A stretch of DNA of 64,000 bases, taken from the NCBI RefSeq assembly GCF_003594875.1, contig NZ_QZEY01000008.1, positions 186,001 through 250,000 of the forward strand, written 5' to 3'. The notes beneath the pieces are model-generated. The model ran no database searches. It was given only the letters and a program-made list of their open reading frames with translations, and was not told the DNA's origin. The translations under genes were made by a program, and so were the position numbers. Positions 16,070-24,581 of the stretch are shown in pieces. This DNA is from Bailinhaonella thermotolerans (GTDB lineage: Bacteria > Actinomycetota > Actinomycetes > Streptosporangiales > Streptosporangiaceae). How positions within the stretch are numbered: position 1 is the first letter of the stretch; every line of letters starts with the position of its first letter.

Positions 16070-16363
16070 ATGGACACGCACCGGCACGCCCAGATGTTGA
16101 GCCGACTGGCGGGCGGCCTGACCGACGACTCCCGCTTCACCGCGCGGTTCCTCCGCCGCGGCGACCAGGTCCTCCTCCGCGTCGAATCCCTGGAGTCCAC
16201 CCTCAAGGACGACGTCTCCATCCGCCGCCAGTCCGACGGCCAGGACTGGTTCGTCTGGAGCTGGGGCCACCCCATGGTCCCCGTCACCGAAGTGGACCAG
16301 GCCGTCGACCGCATCATGTACGTCCTCACCCCCCTCGCCACCACGACCCCCGCCGCCCCCTGA
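16070..16363 (+). CDS. Small hypothetical protein
   Basis: 97 residues from ATG 16070, preceded by GAGGAAGG. Looks like a single alpha/beta domain: helix (AQMLSRLAGGLT), strands (FTARFLRRGDQVLLRV; DVSIRRQSDGQDWFVWSWG) and a final helix (VDQAVDRIMYVL). The W-F-V-W-S-W-G strand and conserved layout resemble small actinomycete proteins found near regulators, but I cannot name the family. Followed by a stretch of CCGGACCG repeats (16366-16425). Confidence 0.65.
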   Translation: MDTHRHAQMLSRLAGGLTDDSRFTARFLRRGDQVLLRVESLESTLKDDVSIRRQSDGQDWFVWSWGHPMVPVTEVDQAVDRIMYVLTPLATTTPAAP

Positions 16364-16365
16364 AC

Positions 16366-16425
16366 CGACCCGACCCGGACCGGCCCGGACCGACCCGGAC
16401 CGGACCGCGCCCGGCGCGGCGGCCC
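16366..16425 (+). repeat. Degenerate CCGGACCG tandem repeats
   Basis: Repeated CCGACCCGGACCGG-like units directly after the 97-residue gene, ending near 16425. The rest of the spacer to the convergent nudC stop is GC-rich without a gene. Confidence 0.6.
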
Positions 16426-16537
16426 GGGGCGCGCGCCGCGCCGCACACCACCCCGCGAGGACCGGGCCGCCCGAGGCCGGCCCCCTCCGGCCACTCCGCG
16501 AGCCGACGCTCCGCCCGCGTGGCCCCGTAATGGGTGG

Positions 16538-17425
16538 TCAGGCGGCGGCGGGGTTCTGGAGCCAGGATTCGAGCAGGTAGCGGCCTATGCTGTCCGGGCG
16601 CTGGCGGGTCAGGAGGGCGGCGGCCTGCGGTTTGGTGAACCAGCGGGCCTCCTCCAGTTCCCCGGGGTCCACCTTGATGGATTCGCCGAGCGCCCGGGCG
16701 CGGAAGCCGGTCATGAGGCCGGCGGGGAAGGGCCAGGCCTGGGAGGCCTGGTAGACGACGTCCTCCACCTCCACGCCGGCCTCCTCGTGGATCTCGCGGC
16801 AGACGGCGTCCTCCAGGCTCTCGCCGATCTCCACGAAGCCCGCCAGGAGGCTGTAGGCGTTCTCCGGGGCGCCCTTGTGGCGGGCGAGGAGGCAGCGGCC
16901 GGCGTCACCGGGGGCCTCGATCAGGGCGATGACCGCGGGCTCGATGCGGGGGAACAGCACCTTGCCGCAGCCCTGGCAGGCCCGGGCCGCGCCCGCGTGG
17001 TGGCTCTCGGTGGGGCTGCCGCAGGCGCCGCAGTAGCGCTGGTTGCGGGCCCAGTGGAGGATCCCCCTGGCGTACGCCAGGGTGCCGGCCTCGGGCGGGG
17101 TGAGGCGGGCGACGAGGGCGCGGACGTCCATCGTCGCGGTGGCCGCGGCGAGGGCGAGCGCGTCGGGCTCGGAGAGGTGGGTGAGGTCGGCGGCGAACAC
17201 TCCCGCGTCGCCGTCGAGGCCGAGGAGGACGGGCTCGGCCCCCTCGGGGAGAGTGGACGGGGTGAGGCTCACCGGCTGGTCGTCCTTGGCCAGGCAGCGG
17301 TCGTTCCACATGGGGATCACCCGGGTGGAGGGGGCTGCCAGGATTCGGTTCACCCAGCGGGGGTCGGTGCGACGACCGGGGGCGCGGTCGAGCCAACGGC
17401 CCGAGTAGGGCAGCACTTCGATCAC
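16538..17425 (-). CDS. nudC: NAD(+) diphosphatase / NADH pyrophosphatase (Nudix)
   Basis: 295 residues from GTG 17425; a longer frame from GTG 17527 would overlap the neighbouring VOC gene by 62 bases and adds residues unlike the family. Layout is that of NudC: an N-terminal domain, a zinc ribbon (CGACGSPTESHH, then CQGCGKVLFPR), and a Nudix box GFVEIGESLEDAVCREIHEE. The downstream S-Q-A-W-P-F-P signature (ASQAWPFPAGLM) identifies NAD(H) hydrolases. It cleaves NAD(H) to NMN and AMP and can remove NAD caps from RNA. It follows the VOC gene on the same strand. Confidence 0.9.
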   Translation of the reverse strand: MIEVLPYSGRWLDRAPGRRTDPRWVNRILAAPSTRVIPMWNDRCLAKDDQPVSLTPSTLPEGAEPVLLGLDGDAGVFAADLTHLSEPDALALAAATATMDVRALVARLTPPEAGTLAYARGILHWARNQRYCGACGSPTESHHAGAARACQGCGKVLFPRIEPAVIALIEAPGDAGRCLLARHKGAPENAYSLLAGFVEIGESLEDAVCREIHEEAGVEVEDVVYQASQAWPFPAGLMTGFRARALGESIKVDPGELEEARWFTKPQAAALLTRQRPDSIGRYLLESWLQNPAAA

Positions 17426-17465
17426 CGATTCGGCTGGTACGGGAAACGGGTCAGTAAATCCGACT

Positions 17466-17867
17466 CTACTCGTCGGATGGGAGTTCTTCCCAGGTAACGG
17501 CTCTTTCCGGCCAATTCGCCGTGCCACCCGCGCGGAGGACGCAGAACTCGTTCCCGAGCGGGTCGGCGAGCACCCAGCCCTGGTCCTCGAAGGGGCCGAC
17601 CCGGGTCGCGCCCAGCTTCTCCAGCCGGCGCGTCTCCGCCTCCACGTCGTCGGTCTCGATGTCCAGGTGCACGCGCGCCTTGCACGTGTGCGGCTCGGGA
17701 ACCTTCTGCAGCAGCAGCCGCACGCCGTCCCCGATGACGCCGGGGATCATCGCCCACTGCCCGTCGTCGTCCGGGGTGGGCACGCCGAGCACGCCCGCCC
17801 AGAACGTCTTGCCCACCGTGAGGTCATCGCAGTCGATGACCACGCTGCCGACCCTCGACCTGTGCAT
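17466..17867 (-). CDS. VOC (glyoxalase-like) superfamily protein
   Basis: 133 residues. Starts RVGSVVIDCDDLTVGKTFW, the usual first beta-alpha-beta unit with the metal-ligand area altered to D-C. It continues with VRLLLQKVPEPHTCKARVHL and a second unit (GWVLADPLGNEFCVLRAGG, with the terminal E-F-C-V motif). This matches the actinobacterial DUF/VOC group of small dioxygenase/glyoxalase-like or drug-binding proteins. Activity cannot be assigned. Sits 40 bases upstream of nudC, same strand, so possibly co-transcribed. Confidence 0.82.
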   Translation of the reverse strand: MHRSRVGSVVIDCDDLTVGKTFWAGVLGVPTPDDDGQWAMIPGVIGDGVRLLLQKVPEPHTCKARVHLDIETDDVEAETRRLEKLGATRVGPFEDQGWVLADPLGNEFCVLRAGGTANWPERAVTWEELPSDE

Positions 17868-17997
17868 GCCGTACGGCTTCCCCGCCCGCCGCCCGTCATG
17901 CGCGCGCCACCCGGATCCGCCCGGCCCAACGGATCACCCGGTCGTCACCGGGCACGCGGCGCGTTCCCGCCGACTTCGTCACGTCGTTCCGAGCCGG

Positions 17998-18696
17998 TCA
18001 GGAGGTGCGGAATCCCACGAGGTCGGCGAGCAGGGTGATGCTGTGGTCGAAGAAGACCGCGTCGTCGTCGAAGGCCCCGTCGAGGTGGCCGAAGAGTTCC
18101 ATGCTGACCGCGCCGAACAGTTGGGTGTAGGCGCTCACGGCGCGCATCAGCAGCGATGGCGGCACGTCAAGGAGACCGGTTGCCCTGGCGAGGGTGGCGG
18201 CGTTCGCGGCGACCTCATCCGACCAGGGCTCCTCGGCGGGTTGGGTGAGTTGTCCCGCGCGCCACGCGTCGCACGCGATTCCCAGCAGGAGCGCTGGAAT
18301 TCGGGCGGCCGGGGCGATGGTGTCCTGGGGCGCCTGGTAGCCGGGCACGGTCGTGCCGTACAGCAGGGCGTACTGGTGGGGACGGTCGAACGCCCATTCC
18401 CGCACGCCACGGCACACCGCCAGCCAGCGGTTCCGGTGCGTCTCCTGGGTGGCCGCCGCGGCGTCCAGATGGTCGGCGAGGGCGGTGTAGGAGTCGATGA
18501 TCATGGCGGTGAGGAGCTGTTCGCGGCTGGGGAAGTAGCGGTACAGCGCCGAGGGCACCATGCCCAGTTCACGGGCGATCGCCCGAATCGTCAGCCCGGC
18601 GGAGCCGTGCGCCGACAACTGGCGGAACGCCTCCGCCTTGATCTCCTCGACCAGAGCCGACCGGGCCCGCTCCCGGGCGTTGCGAATCGCTGCCAC
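17998..18696 (-). CDS. TetR-family regulator (WHG-type C-terminus)
   Basis: 232 residues, GTG start at 18696. HTH at about residues 20-62 (AFRQLSAHGSAGLTIRAIA then RELGMVPSALYRYFPSREQ). The C-terminal domain matches the TetR WHG class (WLAVCRGVREWAFDRPHQY and LYGTTVPGYQAP). It faces an SRPBCC protein gene; the spacer holds several GAGAAC/GTTCTC operators around a good promoter, so it probably represses both genes. Confidence 0.9.
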   Translation of the reverse strand: MAAIRNARERARSALVEEIKAEAFRQLSAHGSAGLTIRAIARELGMVPSALYRYFPSREQLLTAMIIDSYTALADHLDAAAATQETHRNRWLAVCRGVREWAFDRPHQYALLYGTTVPGYQAPQDTIAPAARIPALLLGIACDAWRAGQLTQPAEEPWSDEVAANAATLARATGLLDVPPSLLMRAVSAYTQLFGAVSMELFGHLDGAFDDDAVFFDHSITLLADLVGFRTS

Positions 18697-18715
18697 ACCC
18701 CCAGCATGCCACAGT

Positions 18716-18794
18716 CGAGAACACCCGACTCACAACGAGAACACCGTTCTTGACGATCTTCCATGAATGTGACTACTGTTCTCAAGCGAGAACA
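18716..18794. promoter_or_regulatory. Promoter with GAGAAC operators (TetR/SRPBCC pair)
   Basis: Perfect inverted repeat TGTTCTC (18777-18783) / GAGAACA (18788-18794); near-perfect CGAGAAC (18736-18742) / GTTCTTG (18746-18752); a lone GAGAAC at 18717-18722. The plus-strand promoter is TTGACG (18750-18755), 18-base spacer, TACTGT (18774-18779). The operators bracket and overlap both hexamers. Likely sites for the divergent TetR protein. Confidence 0.75.
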
Positions 18795-18819
18795 CCAGTC
18801 ACGCTTTAGGGGGATCCAG

Positions 18820-19323
18820 ATGTTCCAGGAGATGCGCTACCGCGGACCGTCGCTCGACGAACTGCACGACGCCTACGCGAAGCGGCACCGGATCGACGAG
18901 GCCGCGCCCATCCGGTCCGCGCACGAGGTGGTGATCGACGCACCGGCCGAGCGGGTATGGGCCCTGCTCGCCGACCCCTCGGGCTGGTCGGCGTTCAACC
19001 CCGCCATTCGCGGCGTGCGCATCGCCGACGACGGCGCCGTCAGGGTGGACACGCGGTTCACCTGGGTGAACGGCCGCACGACCATCGCCTCACGGTTCGC
19101 CGTCGTCGAGCCGCTCGGCGAGCTCACCTGGACCGGCAGCGCCATGGGCTCACGCGCCGTGCACCGGCACCTCATCACCGCCCGCGAGGACGGCACCACG
19201 CTCCTGCGCACCGAGGAGTCCATGGCCGGCACCCTGCTCGGGCTCTTCTACGACAGCGCCAAGCTGCACGCCGAGCTGACCCGCTGGCTCGACTCGATCA
19301 AGACCGCCGCGGAACGGTCATGA
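18820..19323 (+). CDS. SRPBCC / START-like lipid-binding protein
   Basis: 167 residues from ATG 18820 with AGGGGG (18808-18813); an in-frame ATG at 18763 lies inside the promoter and is rejected. The SRPBCC fold is clear: SAHEVVIDAPAERVWALLAD at the first strand-helix, WSAFNPAIRGVRI, a beta-sheet and a long C-terminal helix (LHAELTRWLDSIK). Members bind hydrophobic molecules in a deep pocket (polyketide cyclases, Bet v1-like). Regulated by the facing TetR, so it may modify or sequester the TetR ligand; that is inference. Confidence 0.85.
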   Translation: MFQEMRYRGPSLDELHDAYAKRHRIDEAAPIRSAHEVVIDAPAERVWALLADPSGWSAFNPAIRGVRIADDGAVRVDTRFTWVNGRTTIASRFAVVEPLGELTWTGSAMGSRAVHRHLITAREDGTTLLRTEESMAGTLLGLFYDSAKLHAELTRWLDSIKTAAERS

Positions 19324-19493
19324 CCAGGACCGCACCGGGCAGGCGCGGTGGTCAACGTACGCGTCACCCCGGCCCGGATCCGGGTGTCGTACGGCTGGCG
19401 CCGGGGTGGGTCCGCGCGCTTGCGCCGTACGGCCCGTGGCCTCCGTGCGACCTGACGTCATGCGCAGGCGGCGGCAGCGGGCACTATTGACGG

Positions 19494-21995
19494 ATGAGCC
19501 TTATCGACCGGATTCCCGCGAACCCCGACCCCGACGAGTTGTTCGAGGCCTTCGCGGGCTGGACGGAGGGCCGGGGCATCACGCTGTACCCGGCCCAGGA
19601 GGAGGCTCTGATCGAGGTGGTCTCCGGGGCGAACGTGATCGTGAACACGCCCACCGGGTCGGGCAAGAGCCTGATCGCGGCCGGGGCCCACTTCGCCGCG
19701 CTGGCCAGGAAGGAGCGCACGTTCTACACCGCGCCGATCAAGGCGCTGGTGTCGGAGAAGTTCTTCGACCTGTGCGAGGTGTTCGGCAGCGAGAACGTCG
19801 GCATGATGACCGGCGACGCGAGCGTGAACCCGCTGGCCCCGATCGTCTGCTGCACCGCCGAGGTGCTGGCCAACATCGCGCTGCGCGACGGCGACCGGGC
19901 CGACATCGGCCAGGTCGTGATGGACGAGTTCCACTTCTACGCCGAGCCCGAGCGCGGCTGGGCCTGGCAGGTGCCGCTGCTGGAGCTGCCGCAGGTGCAG
20001 TTCATCCTGATGTCGGCGACGCTGGGCGACGTGACCAGGTTCGAGGAGGACCTGACCCGCCGCACCGGCCGCCCGACCGCCGTGGTCAAGAACGCCGAGC
20101 GCCCGGTCCCCCTCGTCTACTCCTACCGCGTCACGCCGCTGCACGAGACCATCGAGGAACTCCTCGGCAACATGCAGGCCCCGGTCTACGTCGTGCACTT
20201 CACGCAGGCGGCGGCGATCGAGCGGGCGCAGGCGCTCATGAGCGTCAACATGTCCACGCGCGCCGAGAAGGACGCGATCGCCGAGCTGATCGGCAACTTC
20301 CGCTTCACCACCAAGTTCGGCCGCACCCTGTCCCGCCTGGTACGGCACGGCATCGGCGTGCACCACGCGGGCATGCTGCCGAAGTACCGCCGCCTGGTCG
20401 AACGGCTCGCGCAGGCCGGCCTGCTCAAGGTCATCTGCGGCACCGACACCCTCGGCGTCGGCGTGAACGTGCCCATCCGCACGGTGCTGTTCACCGCGCT
20501 GTCCAAGTACGACGGGTCGCGGGTGCGGCGGCTGCGGGCGCGGGAGTTCCACCAGATCGCCGGGCGCGCGGGCCGGGCCGGCTTCGACACCGTCGGCTAC
20601 GTCGTCGCGCAGGCGCCCGAGCACGTCGTGGAGAACGAGAAGGCGCTGGCCAAGGCGGGCGACGACCCGAAGAAGCGGCGCAAGGTGGTGCGCAAGAAGG
20701 CCCCGGAGGGCTTCGTCTCCTGGGACGAGGAGACGTTCAAGAAGCTGATCGACGCCGAACCGGAGCCGCTGAAGTCGCGCTTCCAGGTCAGCCACGCGAT
20801 GCTGCTCAACGTCATCAACCGGCCGGGCAACGCGTTCCAGGCCATGAAGAAGCTGCTCACCGACAACCACGAGGACCGCGCGGCGCAGCGGCGGCACATC
20901 AGCAAGGCCATCGCGATCTACCGCTCGCTGCTGGACGGCGGCGTGGTCGAGCAGTTCGACGCCCCCGACGAGGAGGGCCGGTACGTCAACCTGACGGTCG
21001 AGCTGCAGTCGGACTTCGCGCTGAACCAGCCGCTGTCCACGTTCGCGCTGGCCGCGTTCGAGCTGCTGGACCCGGCGTCCCCGACGTACGCGCTGGACGT
21101 CCTGTCGGTGATCGAGGCGACGCTCGACGACCCGCGCCAGATCCTGGCGGCGCAGGAGAACAAGGCCAAGGCCGAGGCCGTCGCGCAGATGAAGGCCGAC
21201 GGGATCGAGTACGAGGAGCGGATGGAGCGGCTCCAGGAGATCACCTATCCCAAGCCGCTGGAGGAGCTGCTCGAAGGCGCCTACGACATCTACCGGCGCG
21301 GGCACCCGTGGGTGGCCGACCACCCGCTGCGGCCCAAGTCGATCGCGCGGGACCTGTTCGAGCGGGCGATGACGTTCACCGAGTACATCGGCCAGTACGA
21401 GCTGGCGCGCACGGAGGGGCTGCTGCTGCGCTACCTCGCCGGGGCGTACAAGGCGGTGCAGCAGACCGTGCCCGACGACATCAAGACCGAGGAGCTGAAC
21501 GACCTGGTCGCCTGGCTGGGCGAGCTGGTGCGGCAGGTGGACTCCAGCCTCCTCGACGAGTGGGAGCAGTTGCAGAACCCCGACCCGGAGGCGCGGGCCG
21601 AGATCGAGGAGCGGGCCACGCCGGTCACCGCGAACACCCGGGCGTTCCGGGTGCTCGTGCGCAACGCGATGTTCCGCCGGGTCGAGCTGGCCGCGCTGGA
21701 GCGGTACGACGAGCTGGGCGAGCTGGACGGCGACGACGGCTGGGACGCCGACCGCTGGGCCGACGCGATGGACGAGTACTTCGAGGAGCACGACGACCTG
21801 GGCACCGGCCCGGACGCGCGCGGCCCGAAGATGCTGCTCATCGAGCAGGAGCCGGAGATGTGGCGGGTGCGCCAGATCTTCGACGACCCGGCGGGCGACC
21901 ACGACTGGGGCATCAGCGCAGAGGTGGACCTGGCCGCCTCCGACGAGGCCGGCCGCGCGGTGATCCACGTGGTGGACGTCAACCGCATGGGCTGA
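19494..21995 (+). CDS. Ski2-like DEAD/DEAH helicase with DUF3516
   Basis: 833 residues, the size of the actinobacterial DUF3516 helicase family. RecA-like core: Q-like motif near YPAQEEAL (32-39), Walker A TPTGSGKS (52-59), motif Ib TAPIKALVSEKF, motif II DEFHFY (in place of DEVH), motif III LMSATLG, motif VI HQIAGRAGRAGFD. The C-terminal half is the DUF3516 region with a long helical domain. Related Ski2/Hel308-type enzymes unwind RNA or forked DNA; the substrate of this family is not settled. ATG 19494. Single gene. Confidence 0.92.
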   Translation: MSLIDRIPANPDPDELFEAFAGWTEGRGITLYPAQEEALIEVVSGANVIVNTPTGSGKSLIAAGAHFAALARKERTFYTAPIKALVSEKFFDLCEVFGSENVGMMTGDASVNPLAPIVCCTAEVLANIALRDGDRADIGQVVMDEFHFYAEPERGWAWQVPLLELPQVQFILMSATLGDVTRFEEDLTRRTGRPTAVVKNAERPVPLVYSYRVTPLHETIEELLGNMQAPVYVVHFTQAAAIERAQALMSVNMSTRAEKDAIAELIGNFRFTTKFGRTLSRLVRHGIGVHHAGMLPKYRRLVERLAQAGLLKVICGTDTLGVGVNVPIRTVLFTALSKYDGSRVRRLRAREFHQIAGRAGRAGFDTVGYVVAQAPEHVVENEKALAKAGDDPKKRRKVVRKKAPEGFVSWDEETFKKLIDAEPEPLKSRFQVSHAMLLNVINRPGNAFQAMKKLLTDNHEDRAAQRRHISKAIAIYRSLLDGGVVEQFDAPDEEGRYVNLTVELQSDFALNQPLSTFALAAFELLDPASPTYALDVLSVIEATLDDPRQILAAQENKAKAEAVAQMKADGIEYEERMERLQEITYPKPLEELLEGAYDIYRRGHPWVADHPLRPKSIARDLFERAMTFTEYIGQYELARTEGLLLRYLAGAYKAVQQTVPDDIKTEELNDLVAWLGELVRQVDSSLLDEWEQLQNPDPEARAEIEERATPVTANTRAFRVLVRNAMFRRVELAALERYDELGELDGDDGWDADRWADAMDEYFEEHDDLGTGPDARGPKMLLIEQEPEMWRVRQIFDDPAGDHDWGISAEVDLAASDEAGRAVIHVVDVNRMG

Positions 21996-22024
21996 CTCCG
22001 CTCGCGCCCGCTACCTGGGGCGAT

Positions 22025-22091
22025 GGGGAAGTGGTTCCCCCGAAGCGGCGGGAAGTGGATCTGCGGGTGGTCCACTTCCCGTTGGTACGTT
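22025..22091 (+). promoter_or_regulatory. Operator cluster and leaderless-type promoter of GNAT gene
   Basis: GGGGAA (22025-22030)/TTCCCC (22035-22040) is followed by a perfect 11-bp-arm inverted repeat CGGGAAGTGGA (22049-22059) / TCCACTTCCCG (22071-22081). GGGAAGTGG thus occurs three times, once inverted. TACGTT (22086-22091) is a good -10 seven bases before the ATG at 22099, and there is no ribosome site, so the mRNA is probably leaderless. The large repeat covers the -35 position and is likely a repressor site. Confidence 0.6.
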
Positions 22092-22098
22092 CCTCCGC

Positions 22099-22722
22099 AT
22101 GACTGTGAAGCTGCCCGAGCCCGTGGTGCTCGAAGGTGCCCATGTCCGCCTGGAACCGCTGACCGAGGGGCACGTCCCCGACCTGTTCGCCGCCGGGGGC
22201 GGGGACGACGAGGTGTGGCGGTGGCTGCCGGCGGCGACGCCGCGCACCGAGGGCGAACTGCTGGCGATCGCGCGGCACCTGCTGGGCTCACCGGAGGAGT
22301 ACACGGCGTTCGCGGTGATCTCCCGGGAGACGGGGCGGGCGGTGGGCTGGACGACGTTCTGCGACGTGCCCGGGTTCGACCTGAGCCTGGAGATCGGGTG
22401 GACGTGGTACGGCAGGGCGGTGTGGCGGACGGCGGTGAACACCGAGGCCAAGCTGCTGCTGCTGACCCACGCCTTCGGAACGGGCGACTACAACCGCGTA
22501 CTGCTGAAGACCGACCACCGGAACGAGCGCTCCCAGAAGGCGATCGCGCGGATCGGCGGGGTGTACGAGGGCACGCTGCGCCGCCACCGTCTCCGCCCGG
22601 ACGGGACCTGGCGGGACACGGTGTGCTTCTCGATCCTGGACGAGGAGTGGCCGGCCGCGCGCGAGGCCCTCGTGGCCCGGCTGGAGCGCGGGGCGCGCGT
22701 GCTCGACGAGGCGCCCGCGTAA
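22099..22722 (+). CDS. GNAT acetyltransferase (RimJ/RimL-like)
   Basis: 207 residues. N-terminal LEGAHVRLEPLTEGHVPDLF and the segment FDLSLEIGWTWYGRAVWRTA, then NTEAKLLLLTHAF and NERSQKAIARIGGVYEGTL, follow the RimJ/RimL ribosomal-protein acetyltransferase branch (GNAT_3). It transfers acetyl from acetyl-CoA to an N-terminal or side-chain amine; the target is unknown. Likely leaderless start at ATG 22099. No co-directional partner close by, except the WXG100-like pair 123 bases downstream. Confidence 0.87.
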   Translation: MTVKLPEPVVLEGAHVRLEPLTEGHVPDLFAAGGGDDEVWRWLPAATPRTEGELLAIARHLLGSPEEYTAFAVISRETGRAVGWTTFCDVPGFDLSLEIGWTWYGRAVWRTAVNTEAKLLLLTHAFGTGDYNRVLLKTDHRNERSQKAIARIGGVYEGTLRRHRLRPDGTWRDTVCFSILDEEWPAAREALVARLERGARVLDEAPA

Positions 22723-22744
22723 GCCTCACCCGAACACGGCACAT

Positions 22745-22797
22745 CAAGAACATTTTTCTTGCCGCATACCGGGATTCCCATGGACACCACAAGTGTC
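22745..22797. promoter_or_regulatory. Two short inverted repeats upstream of WXG100-like pair
   Basis: CAAGAA (22745-22750)/TTCTTG (22756-22761) and GACAC (22783-22787)/GTGTC (22793-22797). The first may terminate the GNAT transcript (T-rich loop side); the second lies about 50 bases before the next ATG and could be an operator. The 22740-22805 patch is much richer in A+T than its surroundings. Confidence 0.35.
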
Positions 22798-22845
22798 ATA
22801 CGGTACGACGGTTGAACCGGTGTTCTCGGAGCGGAGAGAGGACAC

Positions 22846-23088
22846 ATGGCGTCGTCGGAAATCGCCGAATTCCGGGCGGACATGGCCGCGGTGGCGGACG
22901 CGGTCGAGGCGATCGCGGCCGAGCTGGGCTCGACCTCGGCCCTGCTCGGGACGCAGACCTGGCGGGGTGGGGCGGCCGACGCCTGGGCCCGCGACTGGAC
23001 GGCGCGGCGGGCCCGGCTGCGCGCCCTGCTGCGGGCGGTCCTGGAGGAACAGCCCGACCTGCTGAGAAGAATGCGGGACCATGGCTGA
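22846..23088 (+). CDS. Small WXG100-like protein
   Basis: 80 residues, all helix-forming, with TWRGGAADAWARDW at the centre giving the W-x-G turn of WXG100/ESX proteins. The first helix is FRADMAAVADAVEAIAAEL and the second WTARRARLRALLRAVLEEQP. Classical WXG100 proteins form helical-hairpin dimers and are exported by type VII secretion; no T7SS machinery gene is in view. ATG 22846 follows GAGAGAGG. It overlaps the next gene by eight bases, so the two are coupled and the products may pair. Confidence 0.7.
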   Translation: MASSEIAEFRADMAAVADAVEAIAAELGSTSALLGTQTWRGGAADAWARDWTARRARLRALLRAVLEEQPDLLRRMRDHG

Positions 23089-24505
23089 TTTCGCCGGCGT
23101 CGATCCGGAAAACCTCGAACGGCTGGCGCGGCGGCTGGAACGCCTCCACGAGACTCTCGCCACGAAATCCCCGATTATCCTGACCAAAATGAGCAAATGG
23201 GGCAGCGAGCTGAACCTCGTCCAGCTCCGCCGTTTCGTGGAGGAGGCCCAGGCCGACGCTCGCGACATGGCCGCCCGCTGCCGCCGCGCCCGCGACCTCG
23301 CCCTCCAGGCCCCCGCCCCCGAGGGCGTACGGCCCGGCCACGCCGCGGCCCCGTCCGTCCACCTGGACTGGACCGCCGACGCCGAGCCCACCGACCCTGC
23401 CGAGCCCACCGAGCCGGCCGGGCCCGCCGACCCGGCCGAATCCACCGACCCGGTTCGGCCTGCCGAACTCGCTGCGGCCGCGCGGGAGCCCGGGGAGGAC
23501 TCCGCGACAGCCGTACCCGAGGCCGCGCACGGCCCCGCGACAGCCGTACCGGAGACCTCTGGCGGCCCCGTAGCGGAGACCGCGGGCGGGCAGGCGCGGG
23601 AGGAGGTCGCGGCGGAGGAGCTGGCGGAACGGCTGCGGGATCTCACGCCCGGGGAGCACGCGCGGTTCTGGGAACAGGCCGGGCCCGAGGCGCTGCGGGC
23701 CGCGGCGGCGAGCGCGGACCCGGCGGCGCTGTCGGCCCTCGGGGTCTCCCTCGCGGCGGCGGCCCGGGCCGGGCGCGACGCCAAGAAGGCGCTGTCCCGC
23801 CAGGCCAGGGACGCCCTCCTCCGCACCGCCGGAGGCGACCTGTGGTCGGTCGGCATGCTCTTCAAGTACGGCCCGCACGGCGCCGACTGGGACGACCTCT
23901 TCCTCGCCGAGATGGTCCGCACCATGCTCGACGCCCGCCGCGACGGCCTCATCAACCCGCCCGTCCTCCTCCCGCCCTACTCCGCGGCGGTGACCGGGAG
24001 CCCCGGGCTCGGGCAGGGCGAGCGGGAGGAGGCGCTGCGGCACGCGCGGCTGGCCGAGTTCGACCCGGCGGCCGCCGTGCTGGACCGGGCGACCGAGAAC
24101 GGCGGGGCCGCGCGGCACGTGCTCGGGGACGAGAAGCGCGGGCTGGACTACGCCCGGGCGCTCGTGGACGACACGTGGCACACCCCGGGCGGGCGCATCG
24201 ACCTGTCGGCCCACCCGGCGGCGTTCCTGCGCGCGGCGACGCGGGCCGACGGCGACGACCCGGCCGGGGCGCTGGAGTCGGCCCACGCGGCCGTGCACGT
24301 CGTGCAGGCCGCCGCCGAGTTCGACGAGGCCGCCGACGGGCGCCCTCTCCCCTGCGAGATCCGGCTGGCGCTGGTGGACATCGCCGACCGCCGGCTGCCC
24401 GACCTCACCGAGCCCTGGACCGGCGGCACCCCCACCCACCTGGAGGGATTCGTGCGCCAGGCGTTCCACTCCCCCGCCGCGCGGCTGTCCGCCGGCTCGC
24501 GGTGA
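23081..24505 (+). CDS. WXG100-like N-terminus with DUF6571-like helical C-terminus
   Basis: 474 residues. Residues 1-80 form an amphipathic helical hairpin with WGSELNLVQLRRF at the turn, resembling a WXG100/LXG-type export domain. Residues 85-170 are Pro/Ala/Thr/Glu-rich, with repeated A-E-P-T-D-P-like units. The rest (about 175-474) is helical (LRDLTPGEHARFWEQAG; LDYARALVDDTWHTPGGR) and recalls DUF6571 proteins of Streptosporangiales. No known toxin domain ends the protein and there is no immunity-like gene behind it. Overlap with the upstream 80-residue gene suggests a secreted or membrane-associated pair. Confidence 0.6.
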   Translation: MADFAGVDPENLERLARRLERLHETLATKSPIILTKMSKWGSELNLVQLRRFVEEAQADARDMAARCRRARDLALQAPAPEGVRPGHAAAPSVHLDWTADAEPTDPAEPTEPAGPADPAESTDPVRPAELAAAAREPGEDSATAVPEAAHGPATAVPETSGGPVAETAGGQAREEVAAEELAERLRDLTPGEHARFWEQAGPEALRAAAASADPAALSALGVSLAAAARAGRDAKKALSRQARDALLRTAGGDLWSVGMLFKYGPHGADWDDLFLAEMVRTMLDARRDGLINPPVLLPPYSAAVTGSPGLGQGEREEALRHARLAEFDPAAAVLDRATENGGAARHVLGDEKRGLDYARALVDDTWHTPGGRIDLSAHPAAFLRAATRADGDDPAGALESAHAAVHVVQAAAEFDEAADGRPLPCEIRLALVDIADRRLPDLTEPWTGGTPTHLEGFVRQAFHSPAARLSAGSR

Positions 24506-24581
24506 GCCGGGCGGCCCGCCGTACGACATGAGCGGGGCGGGGACGCGTCGCACGTGCGGGTTCGCACTAGGCTGACTCGGC

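Noticed and set aside
17426-17527. GTG 17527 as nudC start
   Set aside because: Would overlap the VOC gene end and adds basic residues not found in NudC proteins.
18763-18819. Upstream ATG (18763) as start of the SRPBCC gene
   Set aside because: It lies between the -35 and -10 hexamers of the gene's own promoter and has no ribosome site; ATG 18820 has AGGGGG at the right distance.
22023-23183. Plus-strand frame spanning the GNAT, WXG100-like region
   Set aside because: Antisense-like composition, no ribosome site, overlaps two recognisable genes in another frame.
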